Assembly (NCBI GenBank): GCA_945895375.1
Contig: CAMDEE010000001.1
Coordinates: 218,248 to 282,247 of the forward strand
Source: Auritidibacter sp. Marseille-P8566
GTDB taxonomy: Bacteria; Actinomycetota; Actinomycetes; Actinomycetales; Microbacteriaceae
Length of the DNA: 64,000 bases
Direction: 5' to 3'
Shown: positions 27,320-36,312 of the stretch, piece after piece
Numbering within the stretch: position 1 is the first letter of the stretch
Layout of the letters: each line of letters begins with the position of its first letter
Position numbers and translations under genes: made by a program
The notes under the pieces: generated by a model
What the model was told of the DNA's origin: nothing
What the model saw: only the letters and a program-made list of their open reading frames with translations
Databases searched by the model: none

Positions 27320-28327
27320 ATGACTCGTCCAGTAACACTATTCACAGGTCAATGGGCAGATCTCACGCTAGAGGAAGTAGCAAAGCTGGCAAGCGGGTGG
27401 GGCTATGACGGCTTAGAGATTGCTTGTAGCGCTGAGCACCTTGATGTTTGGCGAGCTGCCGAGGACGATGCTTATGTTCGAGAACGCTTGGCGATATTAG
27501 ACAAATACAATCTCAAACTCTATGCAATTTCAAATCACCTTAAAGGGCAAGCAGTTTGTGATAACCCAATCGACTTCAGGCATCAAAGTATTGTTGGTGC
27601 CAAAGTTTGGGGAGATGGTGACGCCGAGGGAGTGCGTCAGCGAGCTGCGCAAGAGATGAAACTCACAGCAATTGCAGCACGAAAGCTAGGAGTGGACACT
27701 GTGGTGGGATTCACAGGTTCTTCTATCTGGCAATACGTAGCTATGTTTCCTCCGGTATCTAAAGAAGTAATAGAAGCTGGCTACCAAGATTTTGCTGATC
27801 GTTGGAATCCAATCATGGATGTTTATGATTCTGAAGGTGTTCGCTTCGCTCTTGAAGTCCATCCATCAGAAATTGCATATGACTACTACACAACAGTGAG
27901 AACTCTGAGCGCAATTGACAACCGTAAAGCATTTGGCCTGAACTGGGATCCAAGCCACATGCATTGGCAAGACATAGATCCTGTAAATTTCATTCTTGAC
28001 TTTGCCGATCGCATCTATCACGTTGACTGTAAAGATACCTTTGTAAGAAAGCAGGATGGCAGAGTTGGCCGATTGGGCTCTCACCTAGGCTGGGACGACC
28101 CTAAACGAGGCTGGACATTTGTTTCAACTGGTAGAGGGCAAATTGACTGGGAGTCTTCCTTCCGCGCCTTGAACACAATTGGTTACAAAGGTCCAATTTC
28201 AGTGGAGTGGGAGGATGCAGGAATGGATCGACTTCATGGAGCCGAAGAAGCTCTTGGTTTTGTAAGATCACTTCTCTGGAAAACTCCAGACGCCTCATTT
28301 GATTCAGTTTTCAATCAAGACAAGTAA
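27320..28327 (+). CDS. second sugar phosphate isomerase/epimerase-family TIM barrel
   Basis: The xylose-isomerase-like barrel shows WGYDGLEIAC, FALEVHPSEIAYD, FGLNWDPSHMHWQ, YHVDCKDTF and ISVEWEDAGMD, covering the usual Glu/Asp/His metal ligands. At 335 residues it is longer than the first one (about 273). In 3-keto-sugar pathways a pair of such proteins performs elimination and hydration. Here that role is inferred from gene content only. Confidence 0.85.
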   Translation: MTRPVTLFTGQWADLTLEEVAKLASGWGYDGLEIACSAEHLDVWRAAEDDAYVRERLAILDKYNLKLYAISNHLKGQAVCDNPIDFRHQSIVGAKVWGDGDAEGVRQRAAQEMKLTAIAARKLGVDTVVGFTGSSIWQYVAMFPPVSKEVIEAGYQDFADRWNPIMDVYDSEGVRFALEVHPSEIAYDYYTTVRTLSAIDNRKAFGLNWDPSHMHWQDIDPVNFILDFADRIYHVDCKDTFVRKQDGRVGRLGSHLGWDDPKRGWTFVSTGRGQIDWESSFRALNTIGYKGPISVEWEDAGMDRLHGAEEALGFVRSLLWKTPDASFDSVFNQDK

Positions 28328-28342
28328 ACAGAACTGCTAACC

Positions 28343-28669
28343 GTGTCCGAGATCTGCACAGTGGTGGCAATATTCACTCCCAAACCTGAGTTTTACTCAG
28401 ATGTCCGAGCTTTGTTATTTGAAGTAACTCCAAAAGTCCATGATGAGCCTGGTTGTGAGTTCTACACAATGAATGAAGACGTTCAAGGTCGCTTGGTTCA
28501 TATAGAAGCCTGGACAACTAAACAACACTGGCTTGATCACATGCAGCAACAAACTGTGAGAGATATTCTCCAAGGAGTGGACGGCAAGCTCTCCAAAGAC
28601 ATTGAAGTTTTTGAACTTTATAACGTTCCCACTGGTACAAGCGGTAAAGGAACAATCACTTCTACTTAG
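28343..28669 (+). CDS. ABM-domain protein (antibiotic biosynthesis monooxygenase-like)
   Basis: The 108-residue protein has the small dimeric alpha-beta barrel pattern: IFTPKPEFYSDVRALL, then HDEPGCEFYTMNED and HIEAWTTKQHWLDHMQ. Such proteins are often named putative quinol monooxygenases, although many lack proven chemistry. The GTG start has no clear ribosome-binding site, so translation may depend on the gene upstream (15 nt gap). Last gene of the sugar operon. Confidence 0.75.
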   Translation: MSEICTVVAIFTPKPEFYSDVRALLFEVTPKVHDEPGCEFYTMNEDVQGRLVHIEAWTTKQHWLDHMQQQTVRDILQGVDGKLSKDIEVFELYNVPTGTSGKGTITST

Positions 28670-28716
28670 TACGACAACTAAAGACTTATATGGGCACTGT
28701 TCACTAACCTAGAGGT

Positions 28717-29109
28717 ATGTCCAGACGACGAATCAAACACGATGACGGCATTGACGCAATCAATGCAGTGATTCGAGCCAAAAAACAAGCAAATGAACTT
28801 AAGCCGACAGATCCACTATTTGCTACCGCGGTTAGATATCTTCTTGAAGAACTTGCTGAAGTTGCACCAGGCAATTCAGTTGAAGTTAGAGTTCCTCCTC
28901 TAGGAGCTACTCAATGCATCGAAGGGCCTAGACACACCAGAGGAACTCCACCGAATGTTGTTGAGCTATCTCCTAGGGTTTGGTTTGATTTGGCTCTTGG
29001 CAACTTGAGTTGGGAGTCGGCGGTTACAGAACACCTAGTTAGTTCTAGCGGAGTAAGGGCATCTTTGGAAGAAGTATTGCCGCTAACCTTGAAGCATGTC
29101 CAACGATAA
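28717..29109 (+). CDS. sterol carrier family protein
   Basis: This 130-residue protein has the family's [22 protein letters not shown] and [17 protein letters not shown]. It is found next to purF in many actinobacteria, which supports the naming. The role is not known; the fold suggests binding of a small hydrophobic ligand. It overlaps the next membrane-protein gene by 14 nt. Confidence 0.82.
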   Translation: MSRRRIKHDDGIDAINAVIRAKKQANELKPTDPLFATAVRYLLEELAEVAPGNSVEVRVPPLGATQCIEGPRHTRGTPPNVVELSPRVWFDLALGNLSWESAVTEHLVSSSGVRASLEEVLPLTLKHVQR

Positions 29110-29371
29110 AACTGAGACGGTAAAGATCCGTCGAGCACCTAAGTTCATCCCCTTTATGCTCACTGGAGTGTTGCTAGGCGGGGTCGTGGCGATTATCTTG
29201 TCTCTTTCTATAACTGCAGAAGTAGGGCGAACAGCAGGCTTCATAACCCAGCTTCTGGTCTATTGCTTAGGCCTAGGAGCAGGACTTGGAGTGGTGGCAG
29301 CAGTTATATTTGATGCCCTAACAGCACGCAAACTCAAAGACGTGCAAGTCTCCAAAACCTCCTCCAACTAG
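29096..29371 (+). CDS. two-helix membrane protein of unknown function
   Basis: The 91 residues contain two helices ([21 protein letters not shown] and [20 protein letters not shown]) and charged ends. The ATG lies within the end of the sterol-carrier gene, so translation is coupled. It occupies the slot between that gene and purF that is held by similar small membrane proteins in related genomes. Confidence 0.75.
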   Translation: MSNDKTETVKIRRAPKFIPFMLTGVLLGGVVAIILSLSITAEVGRTAGFITQLLVYCLGLGAGLGVVAAVIFDALTARKLKDVQVSKTSSN

Positions 29372-29392
29372 CCCGCTAAACTATGAACGTAA

Positions 29393-29433
29393 CGCCAAGT
29401 ATTTGGCGACAAAGACGTCAAACACTTGATAAT
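29393..29433 (+). promoter_or_regulatory. inverted repeat and probable promoter before purF
   Basis: CGCCAA, GTAT, TTGGCG is a perfect 6-bp inverted repeat. Its right arm TTGGCG could also serve as a -35 box, with TGATAA or GATAAT 18-19 nt later. Overlap of a palindrome with a -35 box before a purine gene suggests a repressor site, but no regulator is identified. Confidence 0.4.
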
Positions 29434-29474
29434 TACAAGCACGCAACCCCCACTCGTAGAGACGGAAACTGCCC

Positions 29475-31001
29475 TTGCTTCGTGGAGATGGACTACTAAA
29501 TCACGATTTGCTACCCGATGAAAAAGGGCCGCAAGATCAGTGTGGTGTATTTGGAGTATGGGCACCTGGGGAAGAAGTAGCTAAGCTCACATACTTTGGT
29601 CTTTACTCACTCCAGCACAGAGGGCAAGAATCTGCAGGTATCGCAACCTCTGATGGCAAGAAGATTCTTGTTTATAAAGACATGGGTCTGGTCTCTCAAG
29701 TTTTTTCTGAATCATCCCTTGAATCTCTAGTTGGACATATTGCTGTTGGGCACAACAGATACTCAACCACAGGTGCATCATCATGGCGCAATGCTCAACC
29801 AACTCTTGGTAGAACTGCTTCAGGAACTGTTGCTCTTGGACACAATGGAAACCTGACTAACACATCAGATCTTCTTGAACTACTGAAGGTTAAGTATCCA
29901 GATCAAACAGAAAATGAAATCACCGGTGGTAACACAACAGACACCGCAGTGCTAACAGCCCTTCTTGCAGGAGACATGGATCACACTCTTGAGTCAACTG
30001 CTCTTGAACTACTTCCTAAAGTCAAGGGTGCTTTCTGCTTAGTCTTCATGGACGAGACAACACTTTATGCAGCACGTGACCCTCAAGGCGTTAGACCTCT
30101 TGTTCTAGGAAGACTCGAGCGAGGTTGGGTTGTTGCCTCTGAAACAGCTGCACTGGACATAGTTGGTGCAAGCTATGTGAGAGAAATTGAGCCAGGCGAA
30201 CTAATTGCCATTGATGAGCATGGGCTTAGATCATCAAGGTTTGCTGAAACTAAAAGAGCAGGCTGTGTATTTGAGTATGTGTATCTAGCTAGACCTGACA
30301 CCACTATCAACGGCCGAGTTGTCTATGATGCCAGAGTCGAGATGGGTAAAACTTTAGCTAAAGAATATCCAGTTGAAGCAGACATGGTTATTCCAACACC
30401 TGAATCAGGAACTCCTGCAGCTATTGGCTATAGCCAAGAATCAGGCATTCCTTTCGGTCATGGCTTAGTAAAGAACGCATATGTTGGAAGAACGTTTATC
30501 CAACCTTCACAGACCATTCGTCAAAGAGGTATTCGCCTCAAGCTCAATCCTTTGAAAGAACAAATCAAGGGCAAGAGAATCATTGTTGTTGATGACTCAA
30601 TTGTTAGGGGTAATACTCAACGTGCACTTGTTGCAATGCTTCGTGAAGCAGGAGCACTAGAAATCCATGTAAGGATCTCTTCACCTCCGATTACTTGGCC
30701 TTGTTTCTATGGCATTGACTTTGCTACCCGTGCTGAACTGATTGCCACTGGTTTAGGCGTTGAAGAAGTTAGACAATCCATCGGTGCTGATTCTCTTGGC
30801 TATCTATCTAAGGATGGAATGGTTTCTTCAACTAACCAGCAAGAAAACCAACTCTGCACAGCTTGCTTCACTGGTAAGTATCCAATTGAGTTACCACCAG
30901 AAGACAGACTGGGTAAGAACCTACTTGAGAAAGCTCCTGCAGCTTGTGAACCAGGACCAGATAGTGAACTAGAGAAAATAGTGAAAGCAGCTAATGACTG
31001 A
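29475..31001 (+). CDS. purF: amidophosphoribosyltransferase
   Basis: PurF makes phosphoribosylamine from PRPP and glutamine, the first step of purine synthesis. I accept the TTG start because the resulting LRGDGLLNHDLLPDEKGPQD leads directly to the nucleophile Cys in CGVFGVWAPGEE, as in other actinobacterial PurF proteins; the short propeptide would be removed. Other motifs are LQHRGQESAGIA, VIPTPESGTPAAIGY and the PRPP loop IIVVDDSIVRGNT. It overlaps purM by 8 nt. Confidence 0.96.
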   Translation: MLRGDGLLNHDLLPDEKGPQDQCGVFGVWAPGEEVAKLTYFGLYSLQHRGQESAGIATSDGKKILVYKDMGLVSQVFSESSLESLVGHIAVGHNRYSTTGASSWRNAQPTLGRTASGTVALGHNGNLTNTSDLLELLKVKYPDQTENEITGGNTTDTAVLTALLAGDMDHTLESTALELLPKVKGAFCLVFMDETTLYAARDPQGVRPLVLGRLERGWVVASETAALDIVGASYVREIEPGELIAIDEHGLRSSRFAETKRAGCVFEYVYLARPDTTINGRVVYDARVEMGKTLAKEYPVEADMVIPTPESGTPAAIGYSQESGIPFGHGLVKNAYVGRTFIQPSQTIRQRGIRLKLNPLKEQIKGKRIIVVDDSIVRGNTQRALVAMLREAGALEIHVRISSPPITWPCFYGIDFATRAELIATGLGVEEVRQSIGADSLGYLSKDGMVSSTNQQENQLCTACFTGKYPIELPPEDRLGKNLLEKAPAACEPGPDSELEKIVKAAND

Positions 31002-32094
31002 CGCCTATGCATCATCAGGTGTTGATACCCACGCTGGAGATCTAGCAGTTGAGTTGATGAAGAAATCTATCAAGTCAACACTTACTGAGAATGTTGTTGG
31101 CGGCTTTGGTGGCTTTGCTGGAATGTTTGATGTTTCATTTCTCAAGAACTTCGATAGACCGCTACTTGCTACCTCAACAGATGGAGTTGGCACCAAGGTT
31201 GCAATTGCGCAAGCCATTGACAAACATGACACTATTGGCCAAGACCTTGTTGGCATGGTGGTTGATGACATTGTTGTTGTCGGAGCTAAAAGCATGTTTA
31301 TGACCGACTACATTGCTACCGGCAAAGTAGTGCCAACAAGAATTGCTGACATCGTTTCAGGTATTGCTAAGGCATGTAAAGAAGTTGGTGTTTCACTTAT
31401 CGGCGGTGAAACGGCAGAGCACCCAGGACTTCTCAAGCCAGACGAATACGATGTTGCAGGAGCAGCAGTCGGAGCTGTTGAATACAGCAAACTTCTTGGA
31501 CCGCACAAAGTTCAGGTAGGGGATGTTGTTCTAGGTATGGAATCAAGCGGTCTTCATTCAAATGGCTACTCACTAGTTCGCAAGATCATCAGTGACAGCA
31601 AGCTTGATTACAACAAGACAGTTCAAGAGTTCGGAAACCTATCTCTTGGTGAAGTTTTACTTGAACCAACCAAGCTATACACAGGCATCCTCAATAACCT
31701 GCTTGAAAGCGACCTAGGCTCATCGGTAAAAGCCATGAGTCATATCACCGGTGGTGGTATCGGAGCAAACCTTGCTCGAGTACTACCTAAGAACACAACC
31801 CTAGATGTTGATAGAAGTTCATGGAAGCCATTAGATGTCTTCCAAGTGTTAACCCGATGGGGCAACCTAACACTTGAACAAGTTGAATCAACCTGGAACC
31901 TAGGTCTAGGTTTCGCAGTGATTGTGAAATCAGATCAGGCGACTAGCATTCAGCAACAACTCATGGCAGCAGGAGTGAAGACCTGGCAACTAGGAACAGT
32001 CGAATCAAATGACTGCAGCCTAGAAGGATATATCCAAGGTGCTAAGGGTGTTGACGGGGGAGCTGTAAGGCTAGTTGGAAACTATAAAGCCTAG
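30994..32094 (+). CDS. purM: phosphoribosylformylglycinamidine cyclo-ligase (AIR synthase)
   Basis: PurM closes the imidazole ring (FGAM to AIR, ATP). Motifs include STDGVGTKVAIA, VGMVVDDIVVVGAKSMFMTDY, IGGETAEHPGLL, SSGLHSNGYSLVRK and HITGGGIGANLARVLP. Length 366 is slightly above average but normal for actinobacteria. It is coupled to purF and ends with a 4-nt overlap against the convergent DUF3073 gene. Confidence 0.97.
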   Translation: MTDAYASSGVDTHAGDLAVELMKKSIKSTLTENVVGGFGGFAGMFDVSFLKNFDRPLLATSTDGVGTKVAIAQAIDKHDTIGQDLVGMVVDDIVVVGAKSMFMTDYIATGKVVPTRIADIVSGIAKACKEVGVSLIGGETAEHPGLLKPDEYDVAGAAVGAVEYSKLLGPHKVQVGDVVLGMESSGLHSNGYSLVRKIISDSKLDYNKTVQEFGNLSLGEVLLEPTKLYTGILNNLLESDLGSSVKAMSHITGGGIGANLARVLPKNTTLDVDRSSWKPLDVFQVLTRWGNLTLEQVESTWNLGLGFAVIVKSDQATSIQQQLMAAGVKTWQLGTVESNDCSLEGYIQGAKGVDGGAVRLVGNYKA

Positions 32095-32309
32095 GCTTTA
32101 GAAGAATCGTCAGAGTCAGATTCTGGGTTAGTTTCGACTTCTGCAGTCTCATCCTCGGGGTATAGATCAGCCCACTTGTCTTCATACTCTTGTTCGTCTG
32201 AAGTAGTGCCTAATTCAGCCTGTAGGGCAGTCAGGTCTGTGTTCGGGCTGAAATACTTCAGCTCACGAGCGACCTTGGTGTTCTTCGCTTTTTGACGGCC
32301 ACGACCCAT
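32091..32309 (-). CDS. DUF3073 protein
   Basis: The start MGRGRQKAKNTKVARELKYF followed by an acidic C-terminal half is characteristic of the actinobacterial DUF3073 family. The family commonly lies beside purM, as here. Function is not known; the basic head and acidic tail suggest nucleic-acid or ribosome contact, which is speculation. Confidence 0.88.
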   Translation of the reverse strand: MGRGRQKAKNTKVARELKYFSPNTDLTALQAELGTTSDEQEYEDKWADLYPEDETAEVETNPESDSDDSSKA

Positions 32310-32373
32310 GTCGAGACCCCCTCTTTTATGCTTGGCCGAGCTAAATGCGCTCAGGATACGGTAAATCTGCCAC

Positions 32374-32751
32374 CTAGTATATCAGGGTTGAGCCTAGTAA
32401 GAGCCCAAACCAAGCGGCTGTGGAGGAGAAAATCACTGTTACAACCGTGTATAGGGTCGCAGCTAGAGGCCTGTCCTTAGCCACCAACTGAACAGCCCCA
32501 GCAGCCCAAGAACTAAAGGTAGAGAGCCCTCCGGCTAGGCCTACGACCAGAATGGCAACCCAGGTAACATCCTCGGCGAAGGAGGTAACTGCCCAGCCTG
32601 CAAAGAATGAGGCAACTACGTTCCCAATAAGAATGCCCCATGGCCAATAGCCGCTGAACTTACTGATAGCAACTCTGAGCATGGATCCAAGCCCTCCGGC
32701 TACAAATACGCCAAGCAAGATCATCGGGTTGAATACTTCAGCGATACTCAT
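32374..32751 (-). CDS. crcB: fluoride channel subunit CrcB/FluC (second)
   Basis: The 125-residue membrane protein has four helices and the family signatures GGLGSMLRVAIS, IGNVVASFFAGW and GLAGGLSTFSSWA, where the conserved Phe/Thr/Ser line the fluoride path. Its start overlaps the first CrcB gene by 4 nt. Actinobacteria often use two different CrcB chains as a heterodimer. Confidence 0.9.
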   Translation of the reverse strand: MSIAEVFNPMILLGVFVAGGLGSMLRVAISKFSGYWPWGILIGNVVASFFAGWAVTSFAEDVTWVAILVVGLAGGLSTFSSWAAGAVQLVAKDRPLAATLYTVVTVIFSSTAAWFGLLLGSTLIY

Positions 32752-33149
32752 TCAACACCCGCCTTTGCTTTGCCAATTCGAACTCCTGCTGCAAAAGCTA
32801 GGAAACCAAGAGCAAACATCACAGCTGTTAGAGGAAGAGTTGCCTGCTGATATAAGAACAGAGCAACACCAGACATAGTTGTGAAACCACCGGCAAAACC
32901 TGAACCCCAGAAGGCCTTACTCTCATCGGATGCAAAACGTGGGTGGAAAGAAACCAAGCCTAGAAAGAAAGCTCCAGCCACATTCACAAGAAAGAGAGAA
33001 AGCGTTCCAGCAAGAGCGGAACCTAAGGTTAGCTCTAAGCCACCGCCGAGTAGATATCTTGAAATTGAACCAAGTCCACCACCAAGGAAGATCAAGAGCC
33101 ACTCATTCTTAATGAGAGACGCCCCTTGGCCAGCCTGGGATATGGACAT
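32748..33149 (-). CDS. crcB: fluoride channel subunit CrcB/FluC (first)
   Basis: The 133-residue protein has GGGLGSISRYLLGG, LVNVAGAFFLGL and GFAGGFTTMSGV, with four membrane helices. It exports fluoride by forming a dual-topology channel with the second CrcB chain. It starts 3 nt after the MFS exporter gene ends, so all three genes are probably one operon. No fluoride riboswitch was found upstream. Confidence 0.9.
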   Translation of the reverse strand: MSISQAGQGASLIKNEWLLIFLGGGLGSISRYLLGGGLELTLGSALAGTLSLFLVNVAGAFFLGLVSFHPRFASDESKAFWGSGFAGGFTTMSGVALFLYQQATLPLTAVMFALGFLAFAAGVRIGKAKAGVE

Positions 33150-33151
33150 TG

Positions 33152-34753
33152 CTACTTCTTGACAGGTTCGCCGTGTTGACGGCTGGAGAGTCTAAAGGTT
33201 GCAGCAAAACCTAGAAGAAGGAAGATACCTGCAGCAAGTGCTGACCACTTAGTTCCATCGGTGAAGGCATCCTTAGAGGCTTGGATGAAACTCTCTGGAA
33301 CACCACCGGCTACCATGCTAGGAATATTTCCACCAGCTGATTCAACAACTGATGTTGCGAACCCATCGGCAAGGCTCTCAGGCATACCTAGCTGCTCTAA
33401 CTTGGCTAGCAAGCTTGACTGCAGCTGAGCGAACAGAATCGTTCCCAAAACAGCTATACCTAGGGCAGATCCAATCTGACGGACAGTGCTTTGAGAACCA
33501 GAGCCTTGACCAATCTTGTCCATAGGAACATCAACCATGATTACTCCGGTTAGCTGGGCTGTTGCTAAACCAATGCCGATTCCATATAGGAACAAGGCAG
33601 GAGCCAGAGGCCACCAACCAACCTGATCATTCGCAAACAGAGCCACAGCAATAACCCCGACAAGCTCTAGACCAACACCGATGCGAACAGCCAGCGCTGG
33701 TGCAAGCTTGCCACTCATAGCTCCACCAATAGCAGAAGCTAGGAATGCACCACCGGCTAGCCAAAGCAGCACAAGTCCTGAATCAATTGGCGATAACCCA
33801 ATTACGTTCTGCAGCCATAGTGGAATTGCAAAAAGAATTCCAAACTCACCCATGGAAATAATCAAGGCGGCGAGGGAACCATTTCTAAATGATGAAATGC
33901 GGAAAAGATTTAGATCTAGCAGAACAGGCTTGTGAGCCTTCTCTCTTTTGGTTTCCCAAAGGACAAAGGCGATACCAAACAAAACAGACAGAGCAAGAGC
34001 TACGGGAATAGGAGAAATTCCTGGGTTACCCCAAGACCAATCACCGATAGTGAATTCCTTGTTTACATTCCACCATCCGTAGTTACGACCTTCAATAAGA
34101 CCGAATACCAGAGTTAGGAATAGACCAACAGAAAGTATTGCTCCAAGCAAATCAGGGGCACCAGCTCGTTTAGCAACCTTGGATTCATTAACGAATAACA
34201 GAAGACCTGCAACAATTACAAGACCAATAGGCAGGTTGATACTAAAAGCTAAACGCCAACCTTCTTCACCAAAACTAGTCGCTAGCCAACCACCAAGAAC
34301 GGGACCAAGAGCAACCATTCCACCAATAGTTGAACCCCAAACAGCAAATGCGATGCCACGCTCTTTACCCTGGAAGTTTGCATTCACTAGAGACAGAGTT
34401 GTTGGTAGCACCATAGAGCCACCAAAGCCTTGAGCAATACGAGCAAGAATCAGTGTGCTGGCGTCAGTTGAATAACCAGCCCAAACAGAGGCAGCAACGA
34501 AGATAGCGATACCTATTACTAGTAGTCTTCGACGCCCAATGGTGTCAGCCAGAGATCCCCAGATCAGTAGCAGTGCAGCAAATACCAATACATAGCTCTC
34601 ATTAACCCACTGAACTTCATTGCTTGAAAGGTTTAGGGCACGAATTAGCGAAGGGAAGATGGTGTTCACGATTGTGCCATCGACGATGACTATAGAGATA
34701 GCCATTGAAATGAAAACTAGGCCAATCCAGCGGAAACGAGCAAATACTGCCAT
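33152..34753 (-). CDS. MFS transporter, DHA2 (14-helix drug:H+ antiporter) family
   Basis: The 533 residues contain about fourteen hydrophobic helices. Motif A is present as WGSLADTIGRRRLLVIG and motif C as GPVLGGWLATSF. IVIVDGTIVNTIFPSLIRAL near the N-terminus is typical of EmrB/QacA-like exporters (D-x-T-I-V-N). It should export toxic organic compounds using the proton gradient. Its link with two fluoride channel genes suggests a small stress-export operon. Confidence 0.9.
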   Translation of the reverse strand: MAVFARFRWIGLVFISMAISIVIVDGTIVNTIFPSLIRALNLSSNEVQWVNESYVLVFAALLLIWGSLADTIGRRRLLVIGIAIFVAASVWAGYSTDASTLILARIAQGFGGSMVLPTTLSLVNANFQGKERGIAFAVWGSTIGGMVALGPVLGGWLATSFGEEGWRLAFSINLPIGLVIVAGLLLFVNESKVAKRAGAPDLLGAILSVGLFLTLVFGLIEGRNYGWWNVNKEFTIGDWSWGNPGISPIPVALALSVLFGIAFVLWETKREKAHKPVLLDLNLFRISSFRNGSLAALIISMGEFGILFAIPLWLQNVIGLSPIDSGLVLLWLAGGAFLASAIGGAMSGKLAPALAVRIGVGLELVGVIAVALFANDQVGWWPLAPALFLYGIGIGLATAQLTGVIMVDVPMDKIGQGSGSQSTVRQIGSALGIAVLGTILFAQLQSSLLAKLEQLGMPESLADGFATSVVESAGGNIPSMVAGGVPESFIQASKDAFTDGTKWSALAAGIFLLLGFAATFRLSSRQHGEPVKK

Positions 34754-34854
34754 GAGAGATACTTTCTGTTTGTGTATCCAACCTAATCTCGGCTGAACGG
34801 GTTAAGCCTAGTCCTGTGGCCTTGATAGCCTTTACTAATGCGCAAGGGTAAGTC

Positions 34855-35925
34855 GTGATCAAGTACTTAGGCTCAAAGCGCACCCTAGTAGGTGTTCTTG
34901 GAGCCATCGCCCAGGCCTCTAATGCCAAAACTGCTGTTGACCTCTTTACTGGAACAACCAGAGTAGCCCAAGAGTTCAAGAGATCAGGCCTTGACGTTAC
35001 AGCCAGTGATAGTGCTACCTATAGCGACATTCTCGCCAAATGTTACCTAGAAGCAGATGCCAACAAGGTTAACCTCCAAGAACTAGAGGAGAAGATTACT
35101 TACCTCAATAACCTCCCGGGTAAAAGCGGATACGTAACTAAAAACTTCTGTGAAGAAGCTCGATTCTTTCAACCAAAGAACGGCCAGAGAATCGATGCCA
35201 TACGGGAAGAACTTGAAGCTAACTTCAAAACCGATGAACACTTTCCTATCCTGCTTACCTCACTCATGCTGGCAGCCGACAGGGTTGATAGCACTACAGG
35301 TCAACACATGGCATATCTCAAGAACTGGTCACATAGATCTAAGCACGACCTAGAACTCTTAGTTCCAGAGCTAATACCCGGTACCGGCAAGAGTGTTCTC
35401 GGTTTGGCTGAAGATGTGATCGGTGAACTACCTGAAGTAGACCTTTTATATATGGACCCTCCATACAACCAACACCGATACTTCACTAACTATCACATTT
35501 GGGAAACTCTCGTTCGCTGGGATAACCCAGAACCATATGGTGTTGCCATGAAGAGAATTGATAGTAGATTGCCACATACGCACTCTGTCTTTAACAAAAG
35601 AAAAAAGATGCCACCAGCATTCAAAGATGTGATCACAAAAGCTAAAGCCAAGACACTTGTTGTTTCTTATAACAATGAGTCATGGGTTGAACCAATAGAT
35701 ATTGCAGAGGCACTATTGCAAAATCACGAGAGCGTTGCACTTCTAGAGTTTGATTATGTGCGATACATCGGTTCACAGATTGGTATCTATAACAAATCGG
35801 GAGCAAAGGTCGGATCTGTTGGAGAACGCAAAAATAAAGAATTGATTTTTATCGCGGGAGAAACTTCAAAAGTTGAAGCGATCGAAGATGTTGTGGCTGG
35901 ACGCGGGATTGAACCGCGGACCTAA
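34855..35925 (+). CDS. D12-class N6-adenine DNA methyltransferase
   Basis: The start IKYLGSKRTLVGVL is the SAM-binding region of Dam/D12 enzymes, VDLFTGTTRVAQEFKRSG gives the FxGxG-like motif, and YMDPPYNQHRYFTNYHIWE is the catalytic DPPY motif. It should methylate adenine in a specific DNA sequence. No restriction enzyme gene lies next to it, so it appears solitary. GTG 34855 is preceded by AAGGG. The last ten or so codons (VVAGRGIEPRT) come from the antisense of the tRNA-Phe gene, a 32-nt overlap. Confidence 0.85.
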   Translation: MIKYLGSKRTLVGVLGAIAQASNAKTAVDLFTGTTRVAQEFKRSGLDVTASDSATYSDILAKCYLEADANKVNLQELEEKITYLNNLPGKSGYVTKNFCEEARFFQPKNGQRIDAIREELEANFKTDEHFPILLTSLMLAADRVDSTTGQHMAYLKNWSHRSKHDLELLVPELIPGTGKSVLGLAEDVIGELPEVDLLYMDPPYNQHRYFTNYHIWETLVRWDNPEPYGVAMKRIDSRLPHTHSVFNKRKKMPPAFKDVITKAKAKTLVVSYNNESWVEPIDIAEALLQNHESVALLEFDYVRYIGSQIGIYNKSGAKVGSVGERKNKELIFIAGETSKVEAIEDVVAGRGIEPRT

Positions 35926-35966
35926 CGATTTTCAGTCGTTCGCTCTACCAACTGAGCTATCCAGCC
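35894..35966 (-). tRNA. tRNA-Phe (GAA)
   Basis: The 73-nt minus-strand sequence folds as a cloverleaf: acceptor GGCTGGA/TCCAGCC, D-arm GCTCAGTTGGTAGAGC, anticodon loop CTGAAAA and T-arm CGCGGTTCAATCCCGCG. CCA is not encoded. It is the last of three tRNA genes on this strand and overlaps the convergent methyltransferase gene. Confidence 0.97.
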
Positions 35967-36008
35967 TCAACCAAGACCAAGTCTTCGGCTGAGCGATTTA
36001 CATCGCAG

Positions 36009-36082
36009 CGATCCTGACGGGACTTGAACCCGCGACCTCCGCCGTGACAGGGCGGCGCGCTAACCAACTGCGCTACAGGACC
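36009..36082 (-). tRNA. tRNA-Asp (GTC)
   Basis: The 74-nt cloverleaf has acceptor GGTCCTG/CAGGATC, anticodon loop CTGTCAC, T-arm GCGGGTTCAAGTCCCGT and discriminator G, as expected for Asp. CCA is not encoded. Confidence 0.97.
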
Positions 36083-36110
36083 AGAAGTACTTTTTAGAAC
36101 TCATCGCTGG

Positions 36111-36183
36111 TGACCCCAACGGGATTCGAACCCGTGCTACTGCCGTGAAAGGGCAGCGTCCTAGGCCACTAAACGATGGGGCC
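36111..36183 (-). tRNA. tRNA-Glu (TTC)
   Basis: The 73-nt cloverleaf has acceptor GGCCCCA/TGGGGTC, anticodon loop CTTTCAC, T-arm ACGGGTTCGAATCCCGT and discriminator A. It is the first gene of the Glu-Asp-Phe cluster common in actinobacteria. Confidence 0.97.
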
Positions 36184-36312
36184 GTCAAAGCGATGGAGCT
36201 TTAAAGCACCAAGGGCAAGGCTACTTGCTAAGGGTAGGTTTTGGCAACCTGAGAAAAGGTCAAAACGGTGTTAGTTTAGGAATAACGCAATGTATAAGGG
36301 AGGTGGCTGGAC

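Noticed and set aside
34754-34854. Fluoride riboswitch before the MFS-crcB operon
   Set aside because: I looked on the minus strand for the GGCGATGG-type start and pseudoknot sequences and found none.
36184-36312. c-di-AMP (ydaO) riboswitch before the NlpC/P60 gene
   Set aside because: Such riboswitches often precede cell-wall hydrolases in actinobacteria, but the conserved blocks are not visible in these 129 nt. Only a GTTTTG/CAAAAC inverted repeat is seen.
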